Below are positions 55,901 to 63,154 of a DNA stretch of 64,000 nt, in pieces. How positions within the stretch are numbered: position 1 is the stretch's first letter; every line of letters starts with the position of its first letter. The notes beneath the pieces are model-generated. The model had not been told where the DNA came from and ran no database searches. It saw only the letters and a program-made list of their open reading frames with translations. The stretch is from Chlorogloeopsis sp. ULAP01 (GTDB taxonomy: Bacteria > Cyanobacteriota > Cyanobacteriia > Cyanobacteriales > Nostocaceae), in NCBI RefSeq assembly GCF_030381805.1, contig NZ_JAUDRH010000005.1, forward strand, positions 124,001-188,000, read 5' to 3'. The translations under genes and the position numbers were made by a program.

Positions 55901-56547
55901 TCAAGGAAGCAGCAAATGGTACCGAAGCCATATGCATTTGGGAAACTTGGCAACCACAGGTAATTCTTATGGATATGCGGATGCCTGTTATGGATGGCTA
56001 TGAGGCAACAAGAGAAATTAGAGCTAGGGAGAAAAGAGGACAAAAAGACAAGGAGACAAAAAGAGGTGGGAAAAATCTTTTTGTGTCTAAAATATGTACT
56101 GTGATTATTGCTCTGTCAGCAAATGTATTTGAAGAACAACGACAAGCAATGATATCGGCTGGTTGTACCGATTTTATTAATAAGCCTTTTCGTGAACAAA
56201 TAATCCTCGAAAAATTGAGCCAATATTTAGGAGTGAGGTATCTTTATCAAACAGAAAATCGTCAAAGTTTACAAGAAAAGCATATAAGTACAGAACAAAT
56301 ATTGTACTCTGGTGATTTAGTAGCTTTATTATCTACAATGCCACCGGAATGGTTAATAAAAGTGCATCATGCCGCAGCTCAATGTAGTGATGATTTAATT
56401 TTAGAATTGCTTAAGCAAATACCTACAGAAAAATCTCTGTTGGTAGACTGGCTTAAAAATTTAGCTCAAAATTTCCAGTTTAAGAAAATTATGGAATTGA
56501 CAACTACAAATACTAAAGAACTACAAAATAGGAAATACAAAATTTAA
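52906..56547 (+). CDS. Hybrid sensor histidine kinase with degenerate N-terminal receiver
   Basis: The 1213-residue protein (Met1 and Met3 both possible) has a receiver-like domain (about 8-127), two PAS domains (about 150-265 and 285-405), GAF (about 425-595), HisKA with FLTNMSHELRTPLNVILGF, HATPase with NLLGNAIKFTD and DTGHGISPEEIELLFEAF, and a C-terminal receiver with intact VILMDMRMPVMDG and INKPFREQ. In the first receiver the acceptor Asp is Val58 and the conserved Lys is Glu110, although Asp14-Asp15 remain, so it cannot be phosphorylated normally. About 100 residues (roughly 769-870) are inserted in HATPase, and about 22 (1041-1062) in the last receiver. No membrane helices. Confidence 0.93.
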   Translation: MVMDAQQFKILLVDDSPNNIIFLSDIIIKQGYKIQIEKLTKNAVNTAIAYLPDLILLVIRESQIESYEICQQLKSHTVTQDIPIIFLNVLNTETARVKVFQSGGVDYLTEPLQAEEVIARIETQLKLKTFQKQVKEYKKRELTWQKAYLSAFFCGAPVGMNILDNQLRFVQINELLAEIHGCSQAEHLGKTLHEVIPEIAPLIVPCYEQVLQTGKPILNVEVSYPSTQQPDVLRYFLASYFPISGDVNNLSGVGAVLVEISNGLWQDATRLHKQTEIALQESQQRYQTLAEASPVGIFHTDSAGNCLYVNQRWSEITGLSPTVALGNGWTYALHISDRDRIFTEWYSKLSARQPFKSECHFTHPDGRIVWVICQTFPEIGKDGKLKGCIGTITDITDRKLAEDALRESAEREQAITQVIQRMRQTLDLETIFSATTQELRQVLNCDRVVVFRFHPDWSGEFVAESVENGWVSLIEKKNHHPHLTESTLQNESCFLQTAKSVKNPILDTYLQAIKSGIFTRNQDFLCVPDIYKAGLDSCHINLLEEFQAKAYITVPIFCGNQLWGLLASYQNSTPRQWKKEEINIAVQIGNHLGVALQQAELLAQTQRQSQALQKAVTSADAANRAKSEFLTNMSHELRTPLNVILGFTQVMNRDSNLSSEHQQNLAIINRAGEHLLNLINDILEMSKIEAGRTTLNVNSFDLILLLDSLQQMLHIRAAAKDLELVFEYAPEVPRHIITDSSKLRQVLLNLLGNAIKFTDSGSVKLKVSISNQKESTDDLISTASYLDASHHFTQSHPLSQKPHYTTLQLKEAPLSEAVTTEAAAHLHQSPSRLKNPLRTLVHHQTGLFVENSKSPVPQTATSLFASCANSVCLHFQVIDTGHGISPEEIELLFEAFGQTEIGRKSQQGTGLGLAISRKYVQLMGGEISVSSTVGVGSTFAFDIQVTLPYPNESQITATPHCRVKSLAPGQSEYRILVVDDAKDSRILLVKLLENIGFVVKEAANGTEAICIWETWQPQVILMDMRMPVMDGYEATREIRAREKRGQKDKETKRGGKNLFVSKICTVIIALSANVFEEQRQAMISAGCTDFINKPFREQIILEKLSQYLGVRYLYQTENRQSLQEKHISTEQILYSGDLVALLSTMPPEWLIKVHHAAAQCSDDLILELLKQIPTEKSLLVDWLKNLAQNFQFKKIMELTTTNTKELQNRKYKI
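56027..56092. repeat. Purine-rich repeat inside the C-terminal receiver of the second hybrid kinase
   Basis: The segment with GGACAAAAAGACAAGGAGAC and AGGTGGGAAAAATC matches the insertion in the other kinase (41576-41640 on the minus strand) nearly base for base and sits at the same place in the receiver fold. It codes for RGQKDKETKRGGKNL. Confidence 0.8.
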
Positions 56548-56659
56548 TTAATAGAAGATAAGTAGAAGTCAACCCCGTTTCTGCTTATCCCCGCGTTCCT
56601 CTCTCCTCTTCCTAGCCTGCTAGCAGTTAACACTCAGGTACATCAAATTCTCTGACGCC

Positions 56660-58261
56660 ATGAATCTGATTTGGTTTCTTTTGCGCTCATCTTGGCTTAA
56701 TGTAGCGATCGCAGGAATAGCAGGCTCAATCAGTGGTGTTTGTAATGCTGCTTTGATTGCATCAATCAATACTGCAATTGTTGCTAGCAATCCTGAGTTG
56801 AGTCAACTTTTTTTGAAGTTTCTGGGGTTAGTAGTTGTTGCTCTTGTCACAAATATAATCTCTCAGTTTCTGCTATCAGGTTTATCCTATGAAGCAGTAT
56901 ATAAATTGCGCTTGCAACTCAGTAATTGGATTCTTGCTTGTCCTTTACGACATCTTGAAGAGCAAGGAGCAAATCGAATTCTTGCCACCTTAACCGAAGA
57001 TACTAACGCGATCGCTGACACAATTGCTGTTGTTCCCTTTTTATGCATTGACTTTGCCATTGTTGTCAGTTGCCTGGTGTATCTTTGCTGGCTTTCTTGG
57101 AGTGTTTTTTTAGTAACTGTGGGATTGCTAGTAGGAGCAATGATTTGCATTCAGCTTTTAGTTGCAACAGCTTATGGATTACTAGAACGCGCCCGTGAAG
57201 AGCAGGATCGTCTTTTCAAACACTTTCGTGCTATCTCAGACGGGATCAAAGAGCTAAAATTGAATGCTCAACGCCGCCAAGCATTTGTGGCTGATAACCT
57301 GCAAAGGACAGCAGCTGCATCGCGTCGCTACGACACCACAAGTATGAGAATTTTGGGTGTTTCTCTTGGCGTTAGTCAATTACTGTTTTTTGTAATTGCT
57401 GGTTTTCTAGTTTTTGGATTGCCAAGGTTTACATCCGTTGATGTTACAGTTTTGTCAGCATATATCTTAGTCGTCACTTACTTAACTGAACCACTGCAAA
57501 GAATTTTGCAAATACTACCCGGTTTAAGTCGTGGTAGTGTGGCGTTGCAGAAAATAGAAAAATTAGGCTTGTCGCTCGCGAGCCGCTCTGAAGAGATTCT
57601 TGCTCAAGAGAGCGCGCTCCACTTCCGAAAACAAATTTGTCTTGTGGATGTTTATTACACTTACCAGCAGGAATCAGGAGAAAATTTTACACTCGGCCCT
57701 ATCAACTTAATTTTTCACCCTGGTGAACTCATCTTTATTATCGGCGGTAATGGTAGTGGAAAATCAACGCTTGCGAAGTTGATTACAGGTTTATATATTC
57801 CACAATCAGGAGAAATTTTATTAGATGAGCAGCCAGTAACGGATAAAAACAGAGAACAATATCGCCAATTATTTTCTACTGTATTTTCCGATTTTTACCT
57901 GTTTGAGCAACTTCTGGGCATTGCCTCGGATATTCTAGATACAAAAGCTCAGAATTATCTTGAGCAGTTTCAGCTAGATCAAAAAGTCAAAATTGACGGC
58001 GATCGCTTTTCTACAATCGAATTATCGCAAGGTCAGAGAAAGCGATTAGCATTGCTAACAGCATATTTGGAAGATCGTCCAATTTATCTGTTTGATGAAT
58101 GGGCAGCCGATCAAGATCCATCTTTTCGAGAAAAATTCTACAATCACCTTCTTTTAGAACTGAAGCGTCAGGGAAAAACAGTACTGACAATTACTCATGA
58201 TGATCGTTACTTTCACTTAGCTGATCGGATGATTAAACTAGATTACGGAAAGTTAGTTTGA
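56660..58261 (+). CDS. Cyclic-peptide-export-type ABC transporter (SyrD/PvdE family, fused membrane and ATPase domains)
   Basis: The 533-residue half-transporter has about six membrane helices (1-300) and a nucleotide-binding domain with Walker A FIIGGNGSGKSTLAKLITG (near 360), Q-loop FSTVFSDFYLF, the signature LSQGQRKRLALL and Walker B IYLFDEWAADQDP, then H-loop TITHDDRYF. The compact N-terminal domain without a peptidase, and the short form of the ATPase, fit the SyrD/PvdE family that exports cyclic lipopeptides and siderophores. No peptide synthetase is within the window, so the cargo is unknown. It dimerises. Confidence 0.88.
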   Translation: MNLIWFLLRSSWLNVAIAGIAGSISGVCNAALIASINTAIVASNPELSQLFLKFLGLVVVALVTNIISQFLLSGLSYEAVYKLRLQLSNWILACPLRHLEEQGANRILATLTEDTNAIADTIAVVPFLCIDFAIVVSCLVYLCWLSWSVFLVTVGLLVGAMICIQLLVATAYGLLERAREEQDRLFKHFRAISDGIKELKLNAQRRQAFVADNLQRTAAASRRYDTTSMRILGVSLGVSQLLFFVIAGFLVFGLPRFTSVDVTVLSAYILVVTYLTEPLQRILQILPGLSRGSVALQKIEKLGLSLASRSEEILAQESALHFRKQICLVDVYYTYQQESGENFTLGPINLIFHPGELIFIIGGNGSGKSTLAKLITGLYIPQSGEILLDEQPVTDKNREQYRQLFSTVFSDFYLFEQLLGIASDILDTKAQNYLEQFQLDQKVKIDGDRFSTIELSQGQRKRLALLTAYLEDRPIYLFDEWAADQDPSFREKFYNHLLLELKRQGKTVLTITHDDRYFHLADRMIKLDYGKLV

Positions 58262-58350
58262 GAGTCTAAAACAGCGATCGTTAGTCTCATCATTTAATCA
58301 CTCTGGTTGGGCAAACCACCACAAATAGCATTACTTATCCAGCAACCATT

Positions 58351-58446
58351 TCACTCTTGCCTACCCTCAAATGCTGCCAAAATGTCTTCCGGCAAGGGAG
58401 CGTTAAAGTCTTCTGGCACGATGAAATGTCCTCGACTTGCCCTAAA
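58351..58446 (-). pseudogene. Fragment of a Phd/DUF2281-like antitoxin, C-terminal end
   Basis: On the minus strand, between stop codons, 31 codons read GHFIVPEDFNAPLPEDILAA and FEGRQE, then stop, matching the C-terminal tail of small antitoxins (Phd/YefM- or DUF2281-type, with DFxAPLPEDIL-xAFEG). The N-terminal part is missing; an in-frame TAG lies at 58447-58449. It is a remnant that cannot make a functional antitoxin. Identification rests on a short segment. Confidence 0.55.
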
Positions 58447-58461
58447 CTATTTCGTCAGGTT

Positions 58462-58656
58462 TGGTATACAGTTTTGCCGACATGGAGTGTTTTGAACCGT
58501 GCTAAAGATTTGTTAAATCGCTTTAGTCTTTCTTATTGGGATGCCATGATTGTTGCTGCTTGTTTGGAAGCAAATGTTCAGACTCTTTACACTGAGGACT
58601 TTGGATACTCAAAAATTGATGAATTGGGTATTGTCAATCCATTTAAAATCTCTTGA
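58462..58656 (+). pseudogene. Fragment of a PIN-domain (VapC-like) toxin, C-terminal half
   Basis: About 65 codons, ending with TGA at 58654-58656, include ALNRAKDL-like helix residues, SLSYWDAMIVAACLEANVQT, LYTEDFGYSKID and GIVNPFK, the second half of a VapC-type PIN domain with its conserved Asp in WDAMIVAA and TEDF. The first half, including the N-terminal catalytic Asp, is absent. The upstream frame extends left but reads as noise. Its partner fragment lies on the other strand at 58351-58446, so the locus seems broken by an inversion. Confidence 0.6.
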
Positions 58657-58765
58657 GTTGGCACGGCATAACAATCTTATTGCGGTGGGCGATGGTGTGA
58701 CGGAGGCGATCGCTCTACAGTTAAACTATCAGAGGTATATTCCTAAAGCAATTGAGGTTTAACAA

Positions 58766-59233
58766 ATGAAAGTTAGATCTGCTAATCCTGATGACGTGTC
58801 GCTGATTTTCTCGTTCATCAACAAGAAAGCAGAATTTGATCGCAATCTTGGTGCTTTTACTGGCGAGTTGCAGGTATCTGAGGAAAAAATACGCAAAACA
58901 CTTTTTAGAGCAGTTCCTTTTTCTTACGTTTTGTTTGCAGAAACTTCAGAGTGTGAAGTCGGATTCGCTTTGTATGGATTTAGGTACTCATCATTCGCAG
59001 GGCAGCCGAGCATTTGGCTGGATGATTTATATGTGGATGAACAGATCAGAAGTCAGGGAGCCGGAGCAGCATTAATGAACCATCTTGCCGAAATTGCCAA
59101 GAAAAATGACTGTTCCCATCTGGCTTGGAATGCTGATGCTCGCAATCTTCGCGGATTGAATTTTTATCATCGCTTGGGTGCGAAGATTACAGAACAGAAA
59201 GGTAATCGCTGTTTTTTGATGTGGATACCGTAG
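58766..59233 (+). CDS. GNAT family N-acetyltransferase
   Basis: The 155-residue protein has the GNAT layout: N-terminal MKVRSANPDDVSLIFSFI, the central strand IWLDDLYVDEQIRSQGAGAA with the acetyl-CoA loop (R/Q-x-x-G-x-G/A pattern, QGAGAAL), and the C-terminal LRGLNFYHRLGAKI. It acetylates an amine, perhaps a small molecule or antibiotic; the substrate is not predictable. Good family match and length. It lies next to the broken toxin-antitoxin locus, which hints at a region of gene acquisition. Confidence 0.9.
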   Translation: MKVRSANPDDVSLIFSFINKKAEFDRNLGAFTGELQVSEEKIRKTLFRAVPFSYVLFAETSECEVGFALYGFRYSSFAGQPSIWLDDLYVDEQIRSQGAGAALMNHLAEIAKKNDCSHLAWNADARNLRGLNFYHRLGAKITEQKGNRCFLMWIP

Positions 59234-59408
59234 TCAACGGTATAAAAAGTGGTTATTTTCAATTATTGCCTGTATTGCCTGCGCAGTTAGCTGAATATAC
59301 TACTACAGGTAAGACAGGAAATTTTATATTTTATTTAGATTTTATTCAAAATGTTGCTATTTATGACAATCTAAAGGAAAGAGCCTTCAATCTCTCTGTT
59401 AAACTTTT

Positions 59409-61163
59409 ATGTCGGATGCCTGGACAATACTCATTATTGATGACAGTGCAGCAGATCGGAAGATCTATCGTCGATATCTTTTGAAAGACGCTCAACAGTC
59501 TTATCAAATTTTAGAGGCAGACTGTGGAGAGGATGGACTTGCTTTATGCCAAAAAATACAATGCAATTTGATGCTGCTGGATTTTTGTCTGCCTGATATG
59601 AGCGGGCTAGAATTTCTAGATCGTCTCAAGCAGCAAAGATTAGAAATTTCCATTCCTGTGATTATGTTGACAGGGCGTGGCGATGAAGAGATAGCTGTGC
59701 AAGCGATGAAAAAAGGTGTTCAAGATTATTTAGTCAAGCAAAACTTGACACAAGACGTACTGCAACTAGCAGTTCGCAATACCATCAAGCAATCGTACTT
59801 GCAAACGCAATTGCAAAAAACTCAGGAGCGGCAACGTCTAATTGCCATGACTGCTCTGAGAATTCGTCAGTCTTTAGATTTGGAGCAAATTTTACATACA
59901 GCCGTAACAGAAGTACAGCAACTCCTAAAATGCGATCGCGTGATGGTATATCAGTTCTTACCAGATCAAAGTATTGAGATGATCGCCTGCTCAAGTCAGT
60001 CACAAATGGCGAGCGATGGTAAAAATATCGAAAATATCTACTTTGAAGTTGAGCGATCGTGGAATGAGTTAGCCACTAATGCTAGTAATCCTCATTCTCA
60101 ATCATCAAAAAATTGTCAGCAGGTGGAATCAGATTCAACAATTTGTTGCATCTGTCAATATGCAATCATCAAAACGAATGAGGCTAACTGGAATCATAAC
60201 TGTTCCAACCTGCTAGAATTATCAAACAGTGGGGCAAATCAGGTAGTTCCCATCACCCTCAGTAACAACGAACAGCTAAAGCGCAAACCTTGGGGCTTTT
60301 TGATGGCTTGCCAATGTTCTAGCAACCAACATTGGCAAAGCGATGAATTAGAGATTCTCCATCAAGTATCAGTGCAGTTAGCGATCGCGATCCAGCAGGC
60401 GGAATTGCTTGCTAAAACTCAAGCTGCTCTTGTCAAAGAAAAGCAACTCAATACATTTAAATCCCAAATTATCACCACCATTTCTCACGAATACCGAACA
60501 CCGCTAGCTTCCATCTTGGCTTCAGCATCAACACTTAAGCAAAATAAAGATAAGCTAGACGAATTTAAACAACAAAGATTCTTGGAAATTATTGAGCAGA
60601 AAACACGTCATCTATCCAAACTAGTAGATGATATGCTCGTCATCGACCAATTAGAATTGGACAAAGCCAAATTTAAGCCTATTTTATTAGATTTACGCCA
60701 ACTTTTCTCTGACTTACTTGAAGAACAACGGCTAACAGCAAGCGATCGCCACGAATTGATTTTTAGAAATACAGGCAATCATCAAGGTTTCTGGGGCGAT
60801 AGAGGACTTTTACGGCTAATTTTTTCCAACTTAATATCTAACGCAATTAAATACTCACCGCAAGGAGGCAATGTAGAATTCCATCTCATCAACAAAAACT
60901 CACAAGTGGTTTTTTACGTCCAAGATGAGGGAATTGGTATACCGATACAAGATCGGGCAAATTTGTTTCAATCCTTTAGCCGTGGCAGTAATGTTGACAC
61001 TATTCCTGGAACTGGTTTAGGGTTAGCTATTACCAAAGCTTGTGTAGAGCTACATGGTGGCAGTATTGCACTAGAAAGTCAAATCGGGCAAGGAACCAAA
61101 GTTATAGTTAGCCTACCAAACCAACTTAGTAAAAATCTTGCGATACCTTCGCTTCACTCCTAA
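59409..61163 (+). CDS. Histidine kinase with N-terminal receiver and GAF domain
   Basis: The 584-residue protein has an N-terminal receiver with Asp11-Asp12, phospho-acceptor Asp58 in LMLLDFCLPDMSG and Lys110 in DYLVKQN, then GAF (about 145-340, with a low-complexity polar insert near 220-280), HisKA with TTISHEYRTPLASILASAST, and HATPase with NLISNAIKYSP, DEGIGIPIQDRANLFQSF and GTGLGLAITKAC. Such receiver-first kinases act in phosphorelays as intermediate elements. No membrane helix. The receiver here is intact, unlike that of the kinase at 52906. Confidence 0.92.
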   Translation: MSDAWTILIIDDSAADRKIYRRYLLKDAQQSYQILEADCGEDGLALCQKIQCNLMLLDFCLPDMSGLEFLDRLKQQRLEISIPVIMLTGRGDEEIAVQAMKKGVQDYLVKQNLTQDVLQLAVRNTIKQSYLQTQLQKTQERQRLIAMTALRIRQSLDLEQILHTAVTEVQQLLKCDRVMVYQFLPDQSIEMIACSSQSQMASDGKNIENIYFEVERSWNELATNASNPHSQSSKNCQQVESDSTICCICQYAIIKTNEANWNHNCSNLLELSNSGANQVVPITLSNNEQLKRKPWGFLMACQCSSNQHWQSDELEILHQVSVQLAIAIQQAELLAKTQAALVKEKQLNTFKSQIITTISHEYRTPLASILASASTLKQNKDKLDEFKQQRFLEIIEQKTRHLSKLVDDMLVIDQLELDKAKFKPILLDLRQLFSDLLEEQRLTASDRHELIFRNTGNHQGFWGDRGLLRLIFSNLISNAIKYSPQGGNVEFHLINKNSQVVFYVQDEGIGIPIQDRANLFQSFSRGSNVDTIPGTGLGLAITKACVELHGGSIALESQIGQGTKVIVSLPNQLSKNLAIPSLHS

Positions 61164-61606
61164 CCTCATATTAACTTGATTGGATTTCTAGCTTACTTAT
61201 ATTATTTATTACGTTAAACTTAAAAAACAATAAAACGGCCTAGATACAGAGAACACGGAGAAAAGCCAGAAAAGTATTTTGTGTAAATCCTGTTTAAAAT
61301 CAGCAGAATAGCAGTATAAATAAGATTTTTCATGAATCAGGATGGGAAAGCTGTCTTAAAAATACGTAAAAATTCTTACCTATATTAAAAATATTTAAGT
61401 ATTACCACTTATTTTTATTTTGCATAGAACAATAGTATTGCGGTAATTAAAGTAATAAATTTAACCATATGCTCAACCCAAAGCAATAACTTTGCACGAA
61501 ATTAGCTTTCAGAAATTTTCAGGTTAGTTGCTGTAGGAAAAGATGTAACTACACAAAATCTATTTTTCAGAAATTTTCAGATGAACCGCTCAGGAGAAAG
61601 CGTGAA
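61164..61606. other. AT-rich intergenic region
   Basis: No gene or clear hairpin. TTTTCAGAAATTTTCAG-like words recur (61508-61520 and 61565-61580), forming a short direct repeat AGAAATTTTCAG just before the next gene. They may be regulatory, or chance in AT-rich DNA. Confidence 0.4.
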
Positions 61607-62521
61607 ATGAAACTACAAGATTTTCTAGGGACGGATACTAAATATGGCTTGGAAGCGATCGCTGATGATGTCGAGTTAGCTCGTCAGATTCAGGTAATAT
61701 TAATAGGCTTAAGTTTGCTTGAACCTCCAGCCGATGGCAAATTTGGGCCAATTTCTGTTGCCGCACTCAAAAAATTCCAATCTCTGACAAATACCACAGA
61801 AACAGATTTTATCGGAGCAGCCACAGCCAAGAAACTAATTGAAACTAAAAAGGAGGATCTTCCTCAACCTCCCTTAAAGCTAGGTAACGATCTTGCCAGC
61901 AGGATTGTGAAATATATGCAGGCAATGAATTATCAAGTTTTCACCGGACTAAAAGAATACAACATTGTTTATGTAGAGGGAATGAATGGAGACGGAAGCC
62001 TCAACAAAGACTACAAAAACGAATTTAACGACCGACGGATTGTAATTGAAATAGTTGATGGTGTACCCAAAATAGTAGATCACTGGCAAGCCACCACAGA
62101 ACCAGGCGCTCATTACACCTACAATCCAATGAATCCAGCTGGCGCTGCCAGAATTCAATTTGGACAATACAAAGCTTGGGCGATTGGATCTCATGGCAAC
62201 GCAGATCGTCACGAAGCGTTAATACAGGTAATGCCAATTACCGTTTGCCGCGATTTCAACAAAGACTTTAAACGAAGTGGTGATAAACTTGATACTGGTC
62301 TTTTCTTGATTAATCAACACTGGGGTTATGATGCTCCTAGTAATGATATTAAAAATGCCAGTGCCGGCTGCTTAGTGGGACGTATGCGCCAAGGACACCG
62401 AGAGTTCATGGCAATAATTAAACAAGACCGACGCTACGTAGCTAACAATAACTATGTTTTCTATACTACTGTCATTCCTGGAGATGAATTAGTCAAAAAG
62501 TTTCCAGCTACAGCCCGTTAA
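61607..62521 (+). CDS. Peptidoglycan-binding domain protein with L,D-transpeptidase-like C-terminal motif
   Basis: The 304-residue protein has an N-terminal peptidoglycan-binding-1-like helical repeat (about 15-85: LARQIQVILIGLSLLEPPAD, GKFGPISVAALKKFQSL). The C-terminal half contains WAIGSHGN and NASAGCLVGRM; an HG followed later by SxGC is the arrangement around the catalytic Cys in YkuD-type L,D-transpeptidases. No signal peptide is seen, so secretion would need another route, or it acts inside, for example as a phage- or toxin-like effector. The catalytic assignment is inference from one short motif. Confidence 0.6.
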   Translation: MKLQDFLGTDTKYGLEAIADDVELARQIQVILIGLSLLEPPADGKFGPISVAALKKFQSLTNTTETDFIGAATAKKLIETKKEDLPQPPLKLGNDLASRIVKYMQAMNYQVFTGLKEYNIVYVEGMNGDGSLNKDYKNEFNDRRIVIEIVDGVPKIVDHWQATTEPGAHYTYNPMNPAGAARIQFGQYKAWAIGSHGNADRHEALIQVMPITVCRDFNKDFKRSGDKLDTGLFLINQHWGYDAPSNDIKNASAGCLVGRMRQGHREFMAIIKQDRRYVANNNYVFYTTVIPGDELVKKFPATAR

Positions 62522-62651
62522 GTAAATTTATTTAAATTATTACTAATTCAGAATTCATAATTCAATTTGCAAATTGTGAATTACGAATTAAAAATATTTT
62601 TAAATTCACATCAAAACTCCTACCAAAAGTCCACCAGCCAAGTCTACAAAC

Positions 62652-62700
62652 TCTCGTTACCAGGTTCAACCTGGTATCGAGAACTAGAGCCGGAGGCTCT
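62652..62700. repeat. Palindromic dispersed repeat, copy 2, plus adjacent AGAGCC/GGCTCT palindrome
   Basis: TCTCGTTACCAGGTT and AACCTGGTATCGAGA form an inverted repeat with one mismatch; next to it AGAGCC-GGA-GGCTCT (62686-62700) is a second stem. It shares the core and the GAACTAGAG flank with the element at 22040. It lies beyond two converging genes and may act as a terminator for either. Confidence 0.7.
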
Positions 62701-62719
62701 TTACAAATTAAAAATTTTT

Positions 62720-63151
62720 TTAAACAGTTGAAACCGATTCTGGAATAGATACTTCTAACTTTAAACAGTTTCCACCATTTACCTGCAACTGATACTCCAC
62801 CTTGTCCATCAGCCGATGCATAATCAGCCAACCATAACCACCTTCTTGTTTATCTGTCGGATCGGGAGCCAAATAATCAGATAAATCGAAGCCTTCTCCG
62901 CGATCCCAAATTTCTACAGCGATATCGCGCTCTTTAAGTTCCAAACGAATTAACACTGGTAAACAAGGCTGATCTTTATGGGCATGACGTACCACATTAG
63001 AATATGCTTCTACTAATGCCAACCTTAACCGACTCGATTGCCTCGGCCAATCAATAGATTCTTTGAGTTTAACTTCCAAGCATCCTAACAACCAGTTTTC
63101 TACGATGCTTAGAAACTTTAAATCACTTGGTACATTCAGCTCACTTTTCAT
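62720..63151 (-). CDS. RsbW-like anti-sigma factor / serine kinase (HATPase)
   Basis: The 143-residue protein consists of one GHKL ATPase domain: LRLALVEAYSNVVRHAHK (N box), EIWDRGEGFDL (G1) and EGGYGWLIMHRLMDKVEY (G2). In partner-switching systems such proteins bind a sigma factor or phosphorylate an antagonist. It begins 3 bases after the stop of the SpoIIE/RsbU-type phosphatase gene upstream on the minus strand; the pair likely works together. The antagonist and sigma partner are not in the window. Confidence 0.88.
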   Translation of the reverse strand: MKSELNVPSDLKFLSIVENWLLGCLEVKLKESIDWPRQSSRLRLALVEAYSNVVRHAHKDQPCLPVLIRLELKERDIAVEIWDRGEGFDLSDYLAPDPTDKQEGGYGWLIMHRLMDKVEYQLQVNGGNCLKLEVSIPESVSTV

Positions 63152-63154
63152 TAC

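Larger units (their letters stand above)
58262..58765. other. Gap with toxin-antitoxin remnants between the ABC transporter and the GNAT gene
   Basis: Besides the two fragments given separately, codons of the frame ending near 58762 read LARHNNLIAVGDGVTEAIAL and then LNYQRYIPKAIEV up to a stop. That may be another gene remnant, but I do not recognise it. No intact gene is present. Confidence 0.45.

Noticed and set aside
58357..58461. N-terminal part of the frame containing the PIN fragment
   Set aside because: The translation is noise, and the opposite strand of this stretch codes for the antitoxin fragment.
59221..59484. 87-codon frame between the GNAT and kinase genes
   Set aside because: It overlaps both genes in another frame and its C-terminal part is a shadow of the kinase start.
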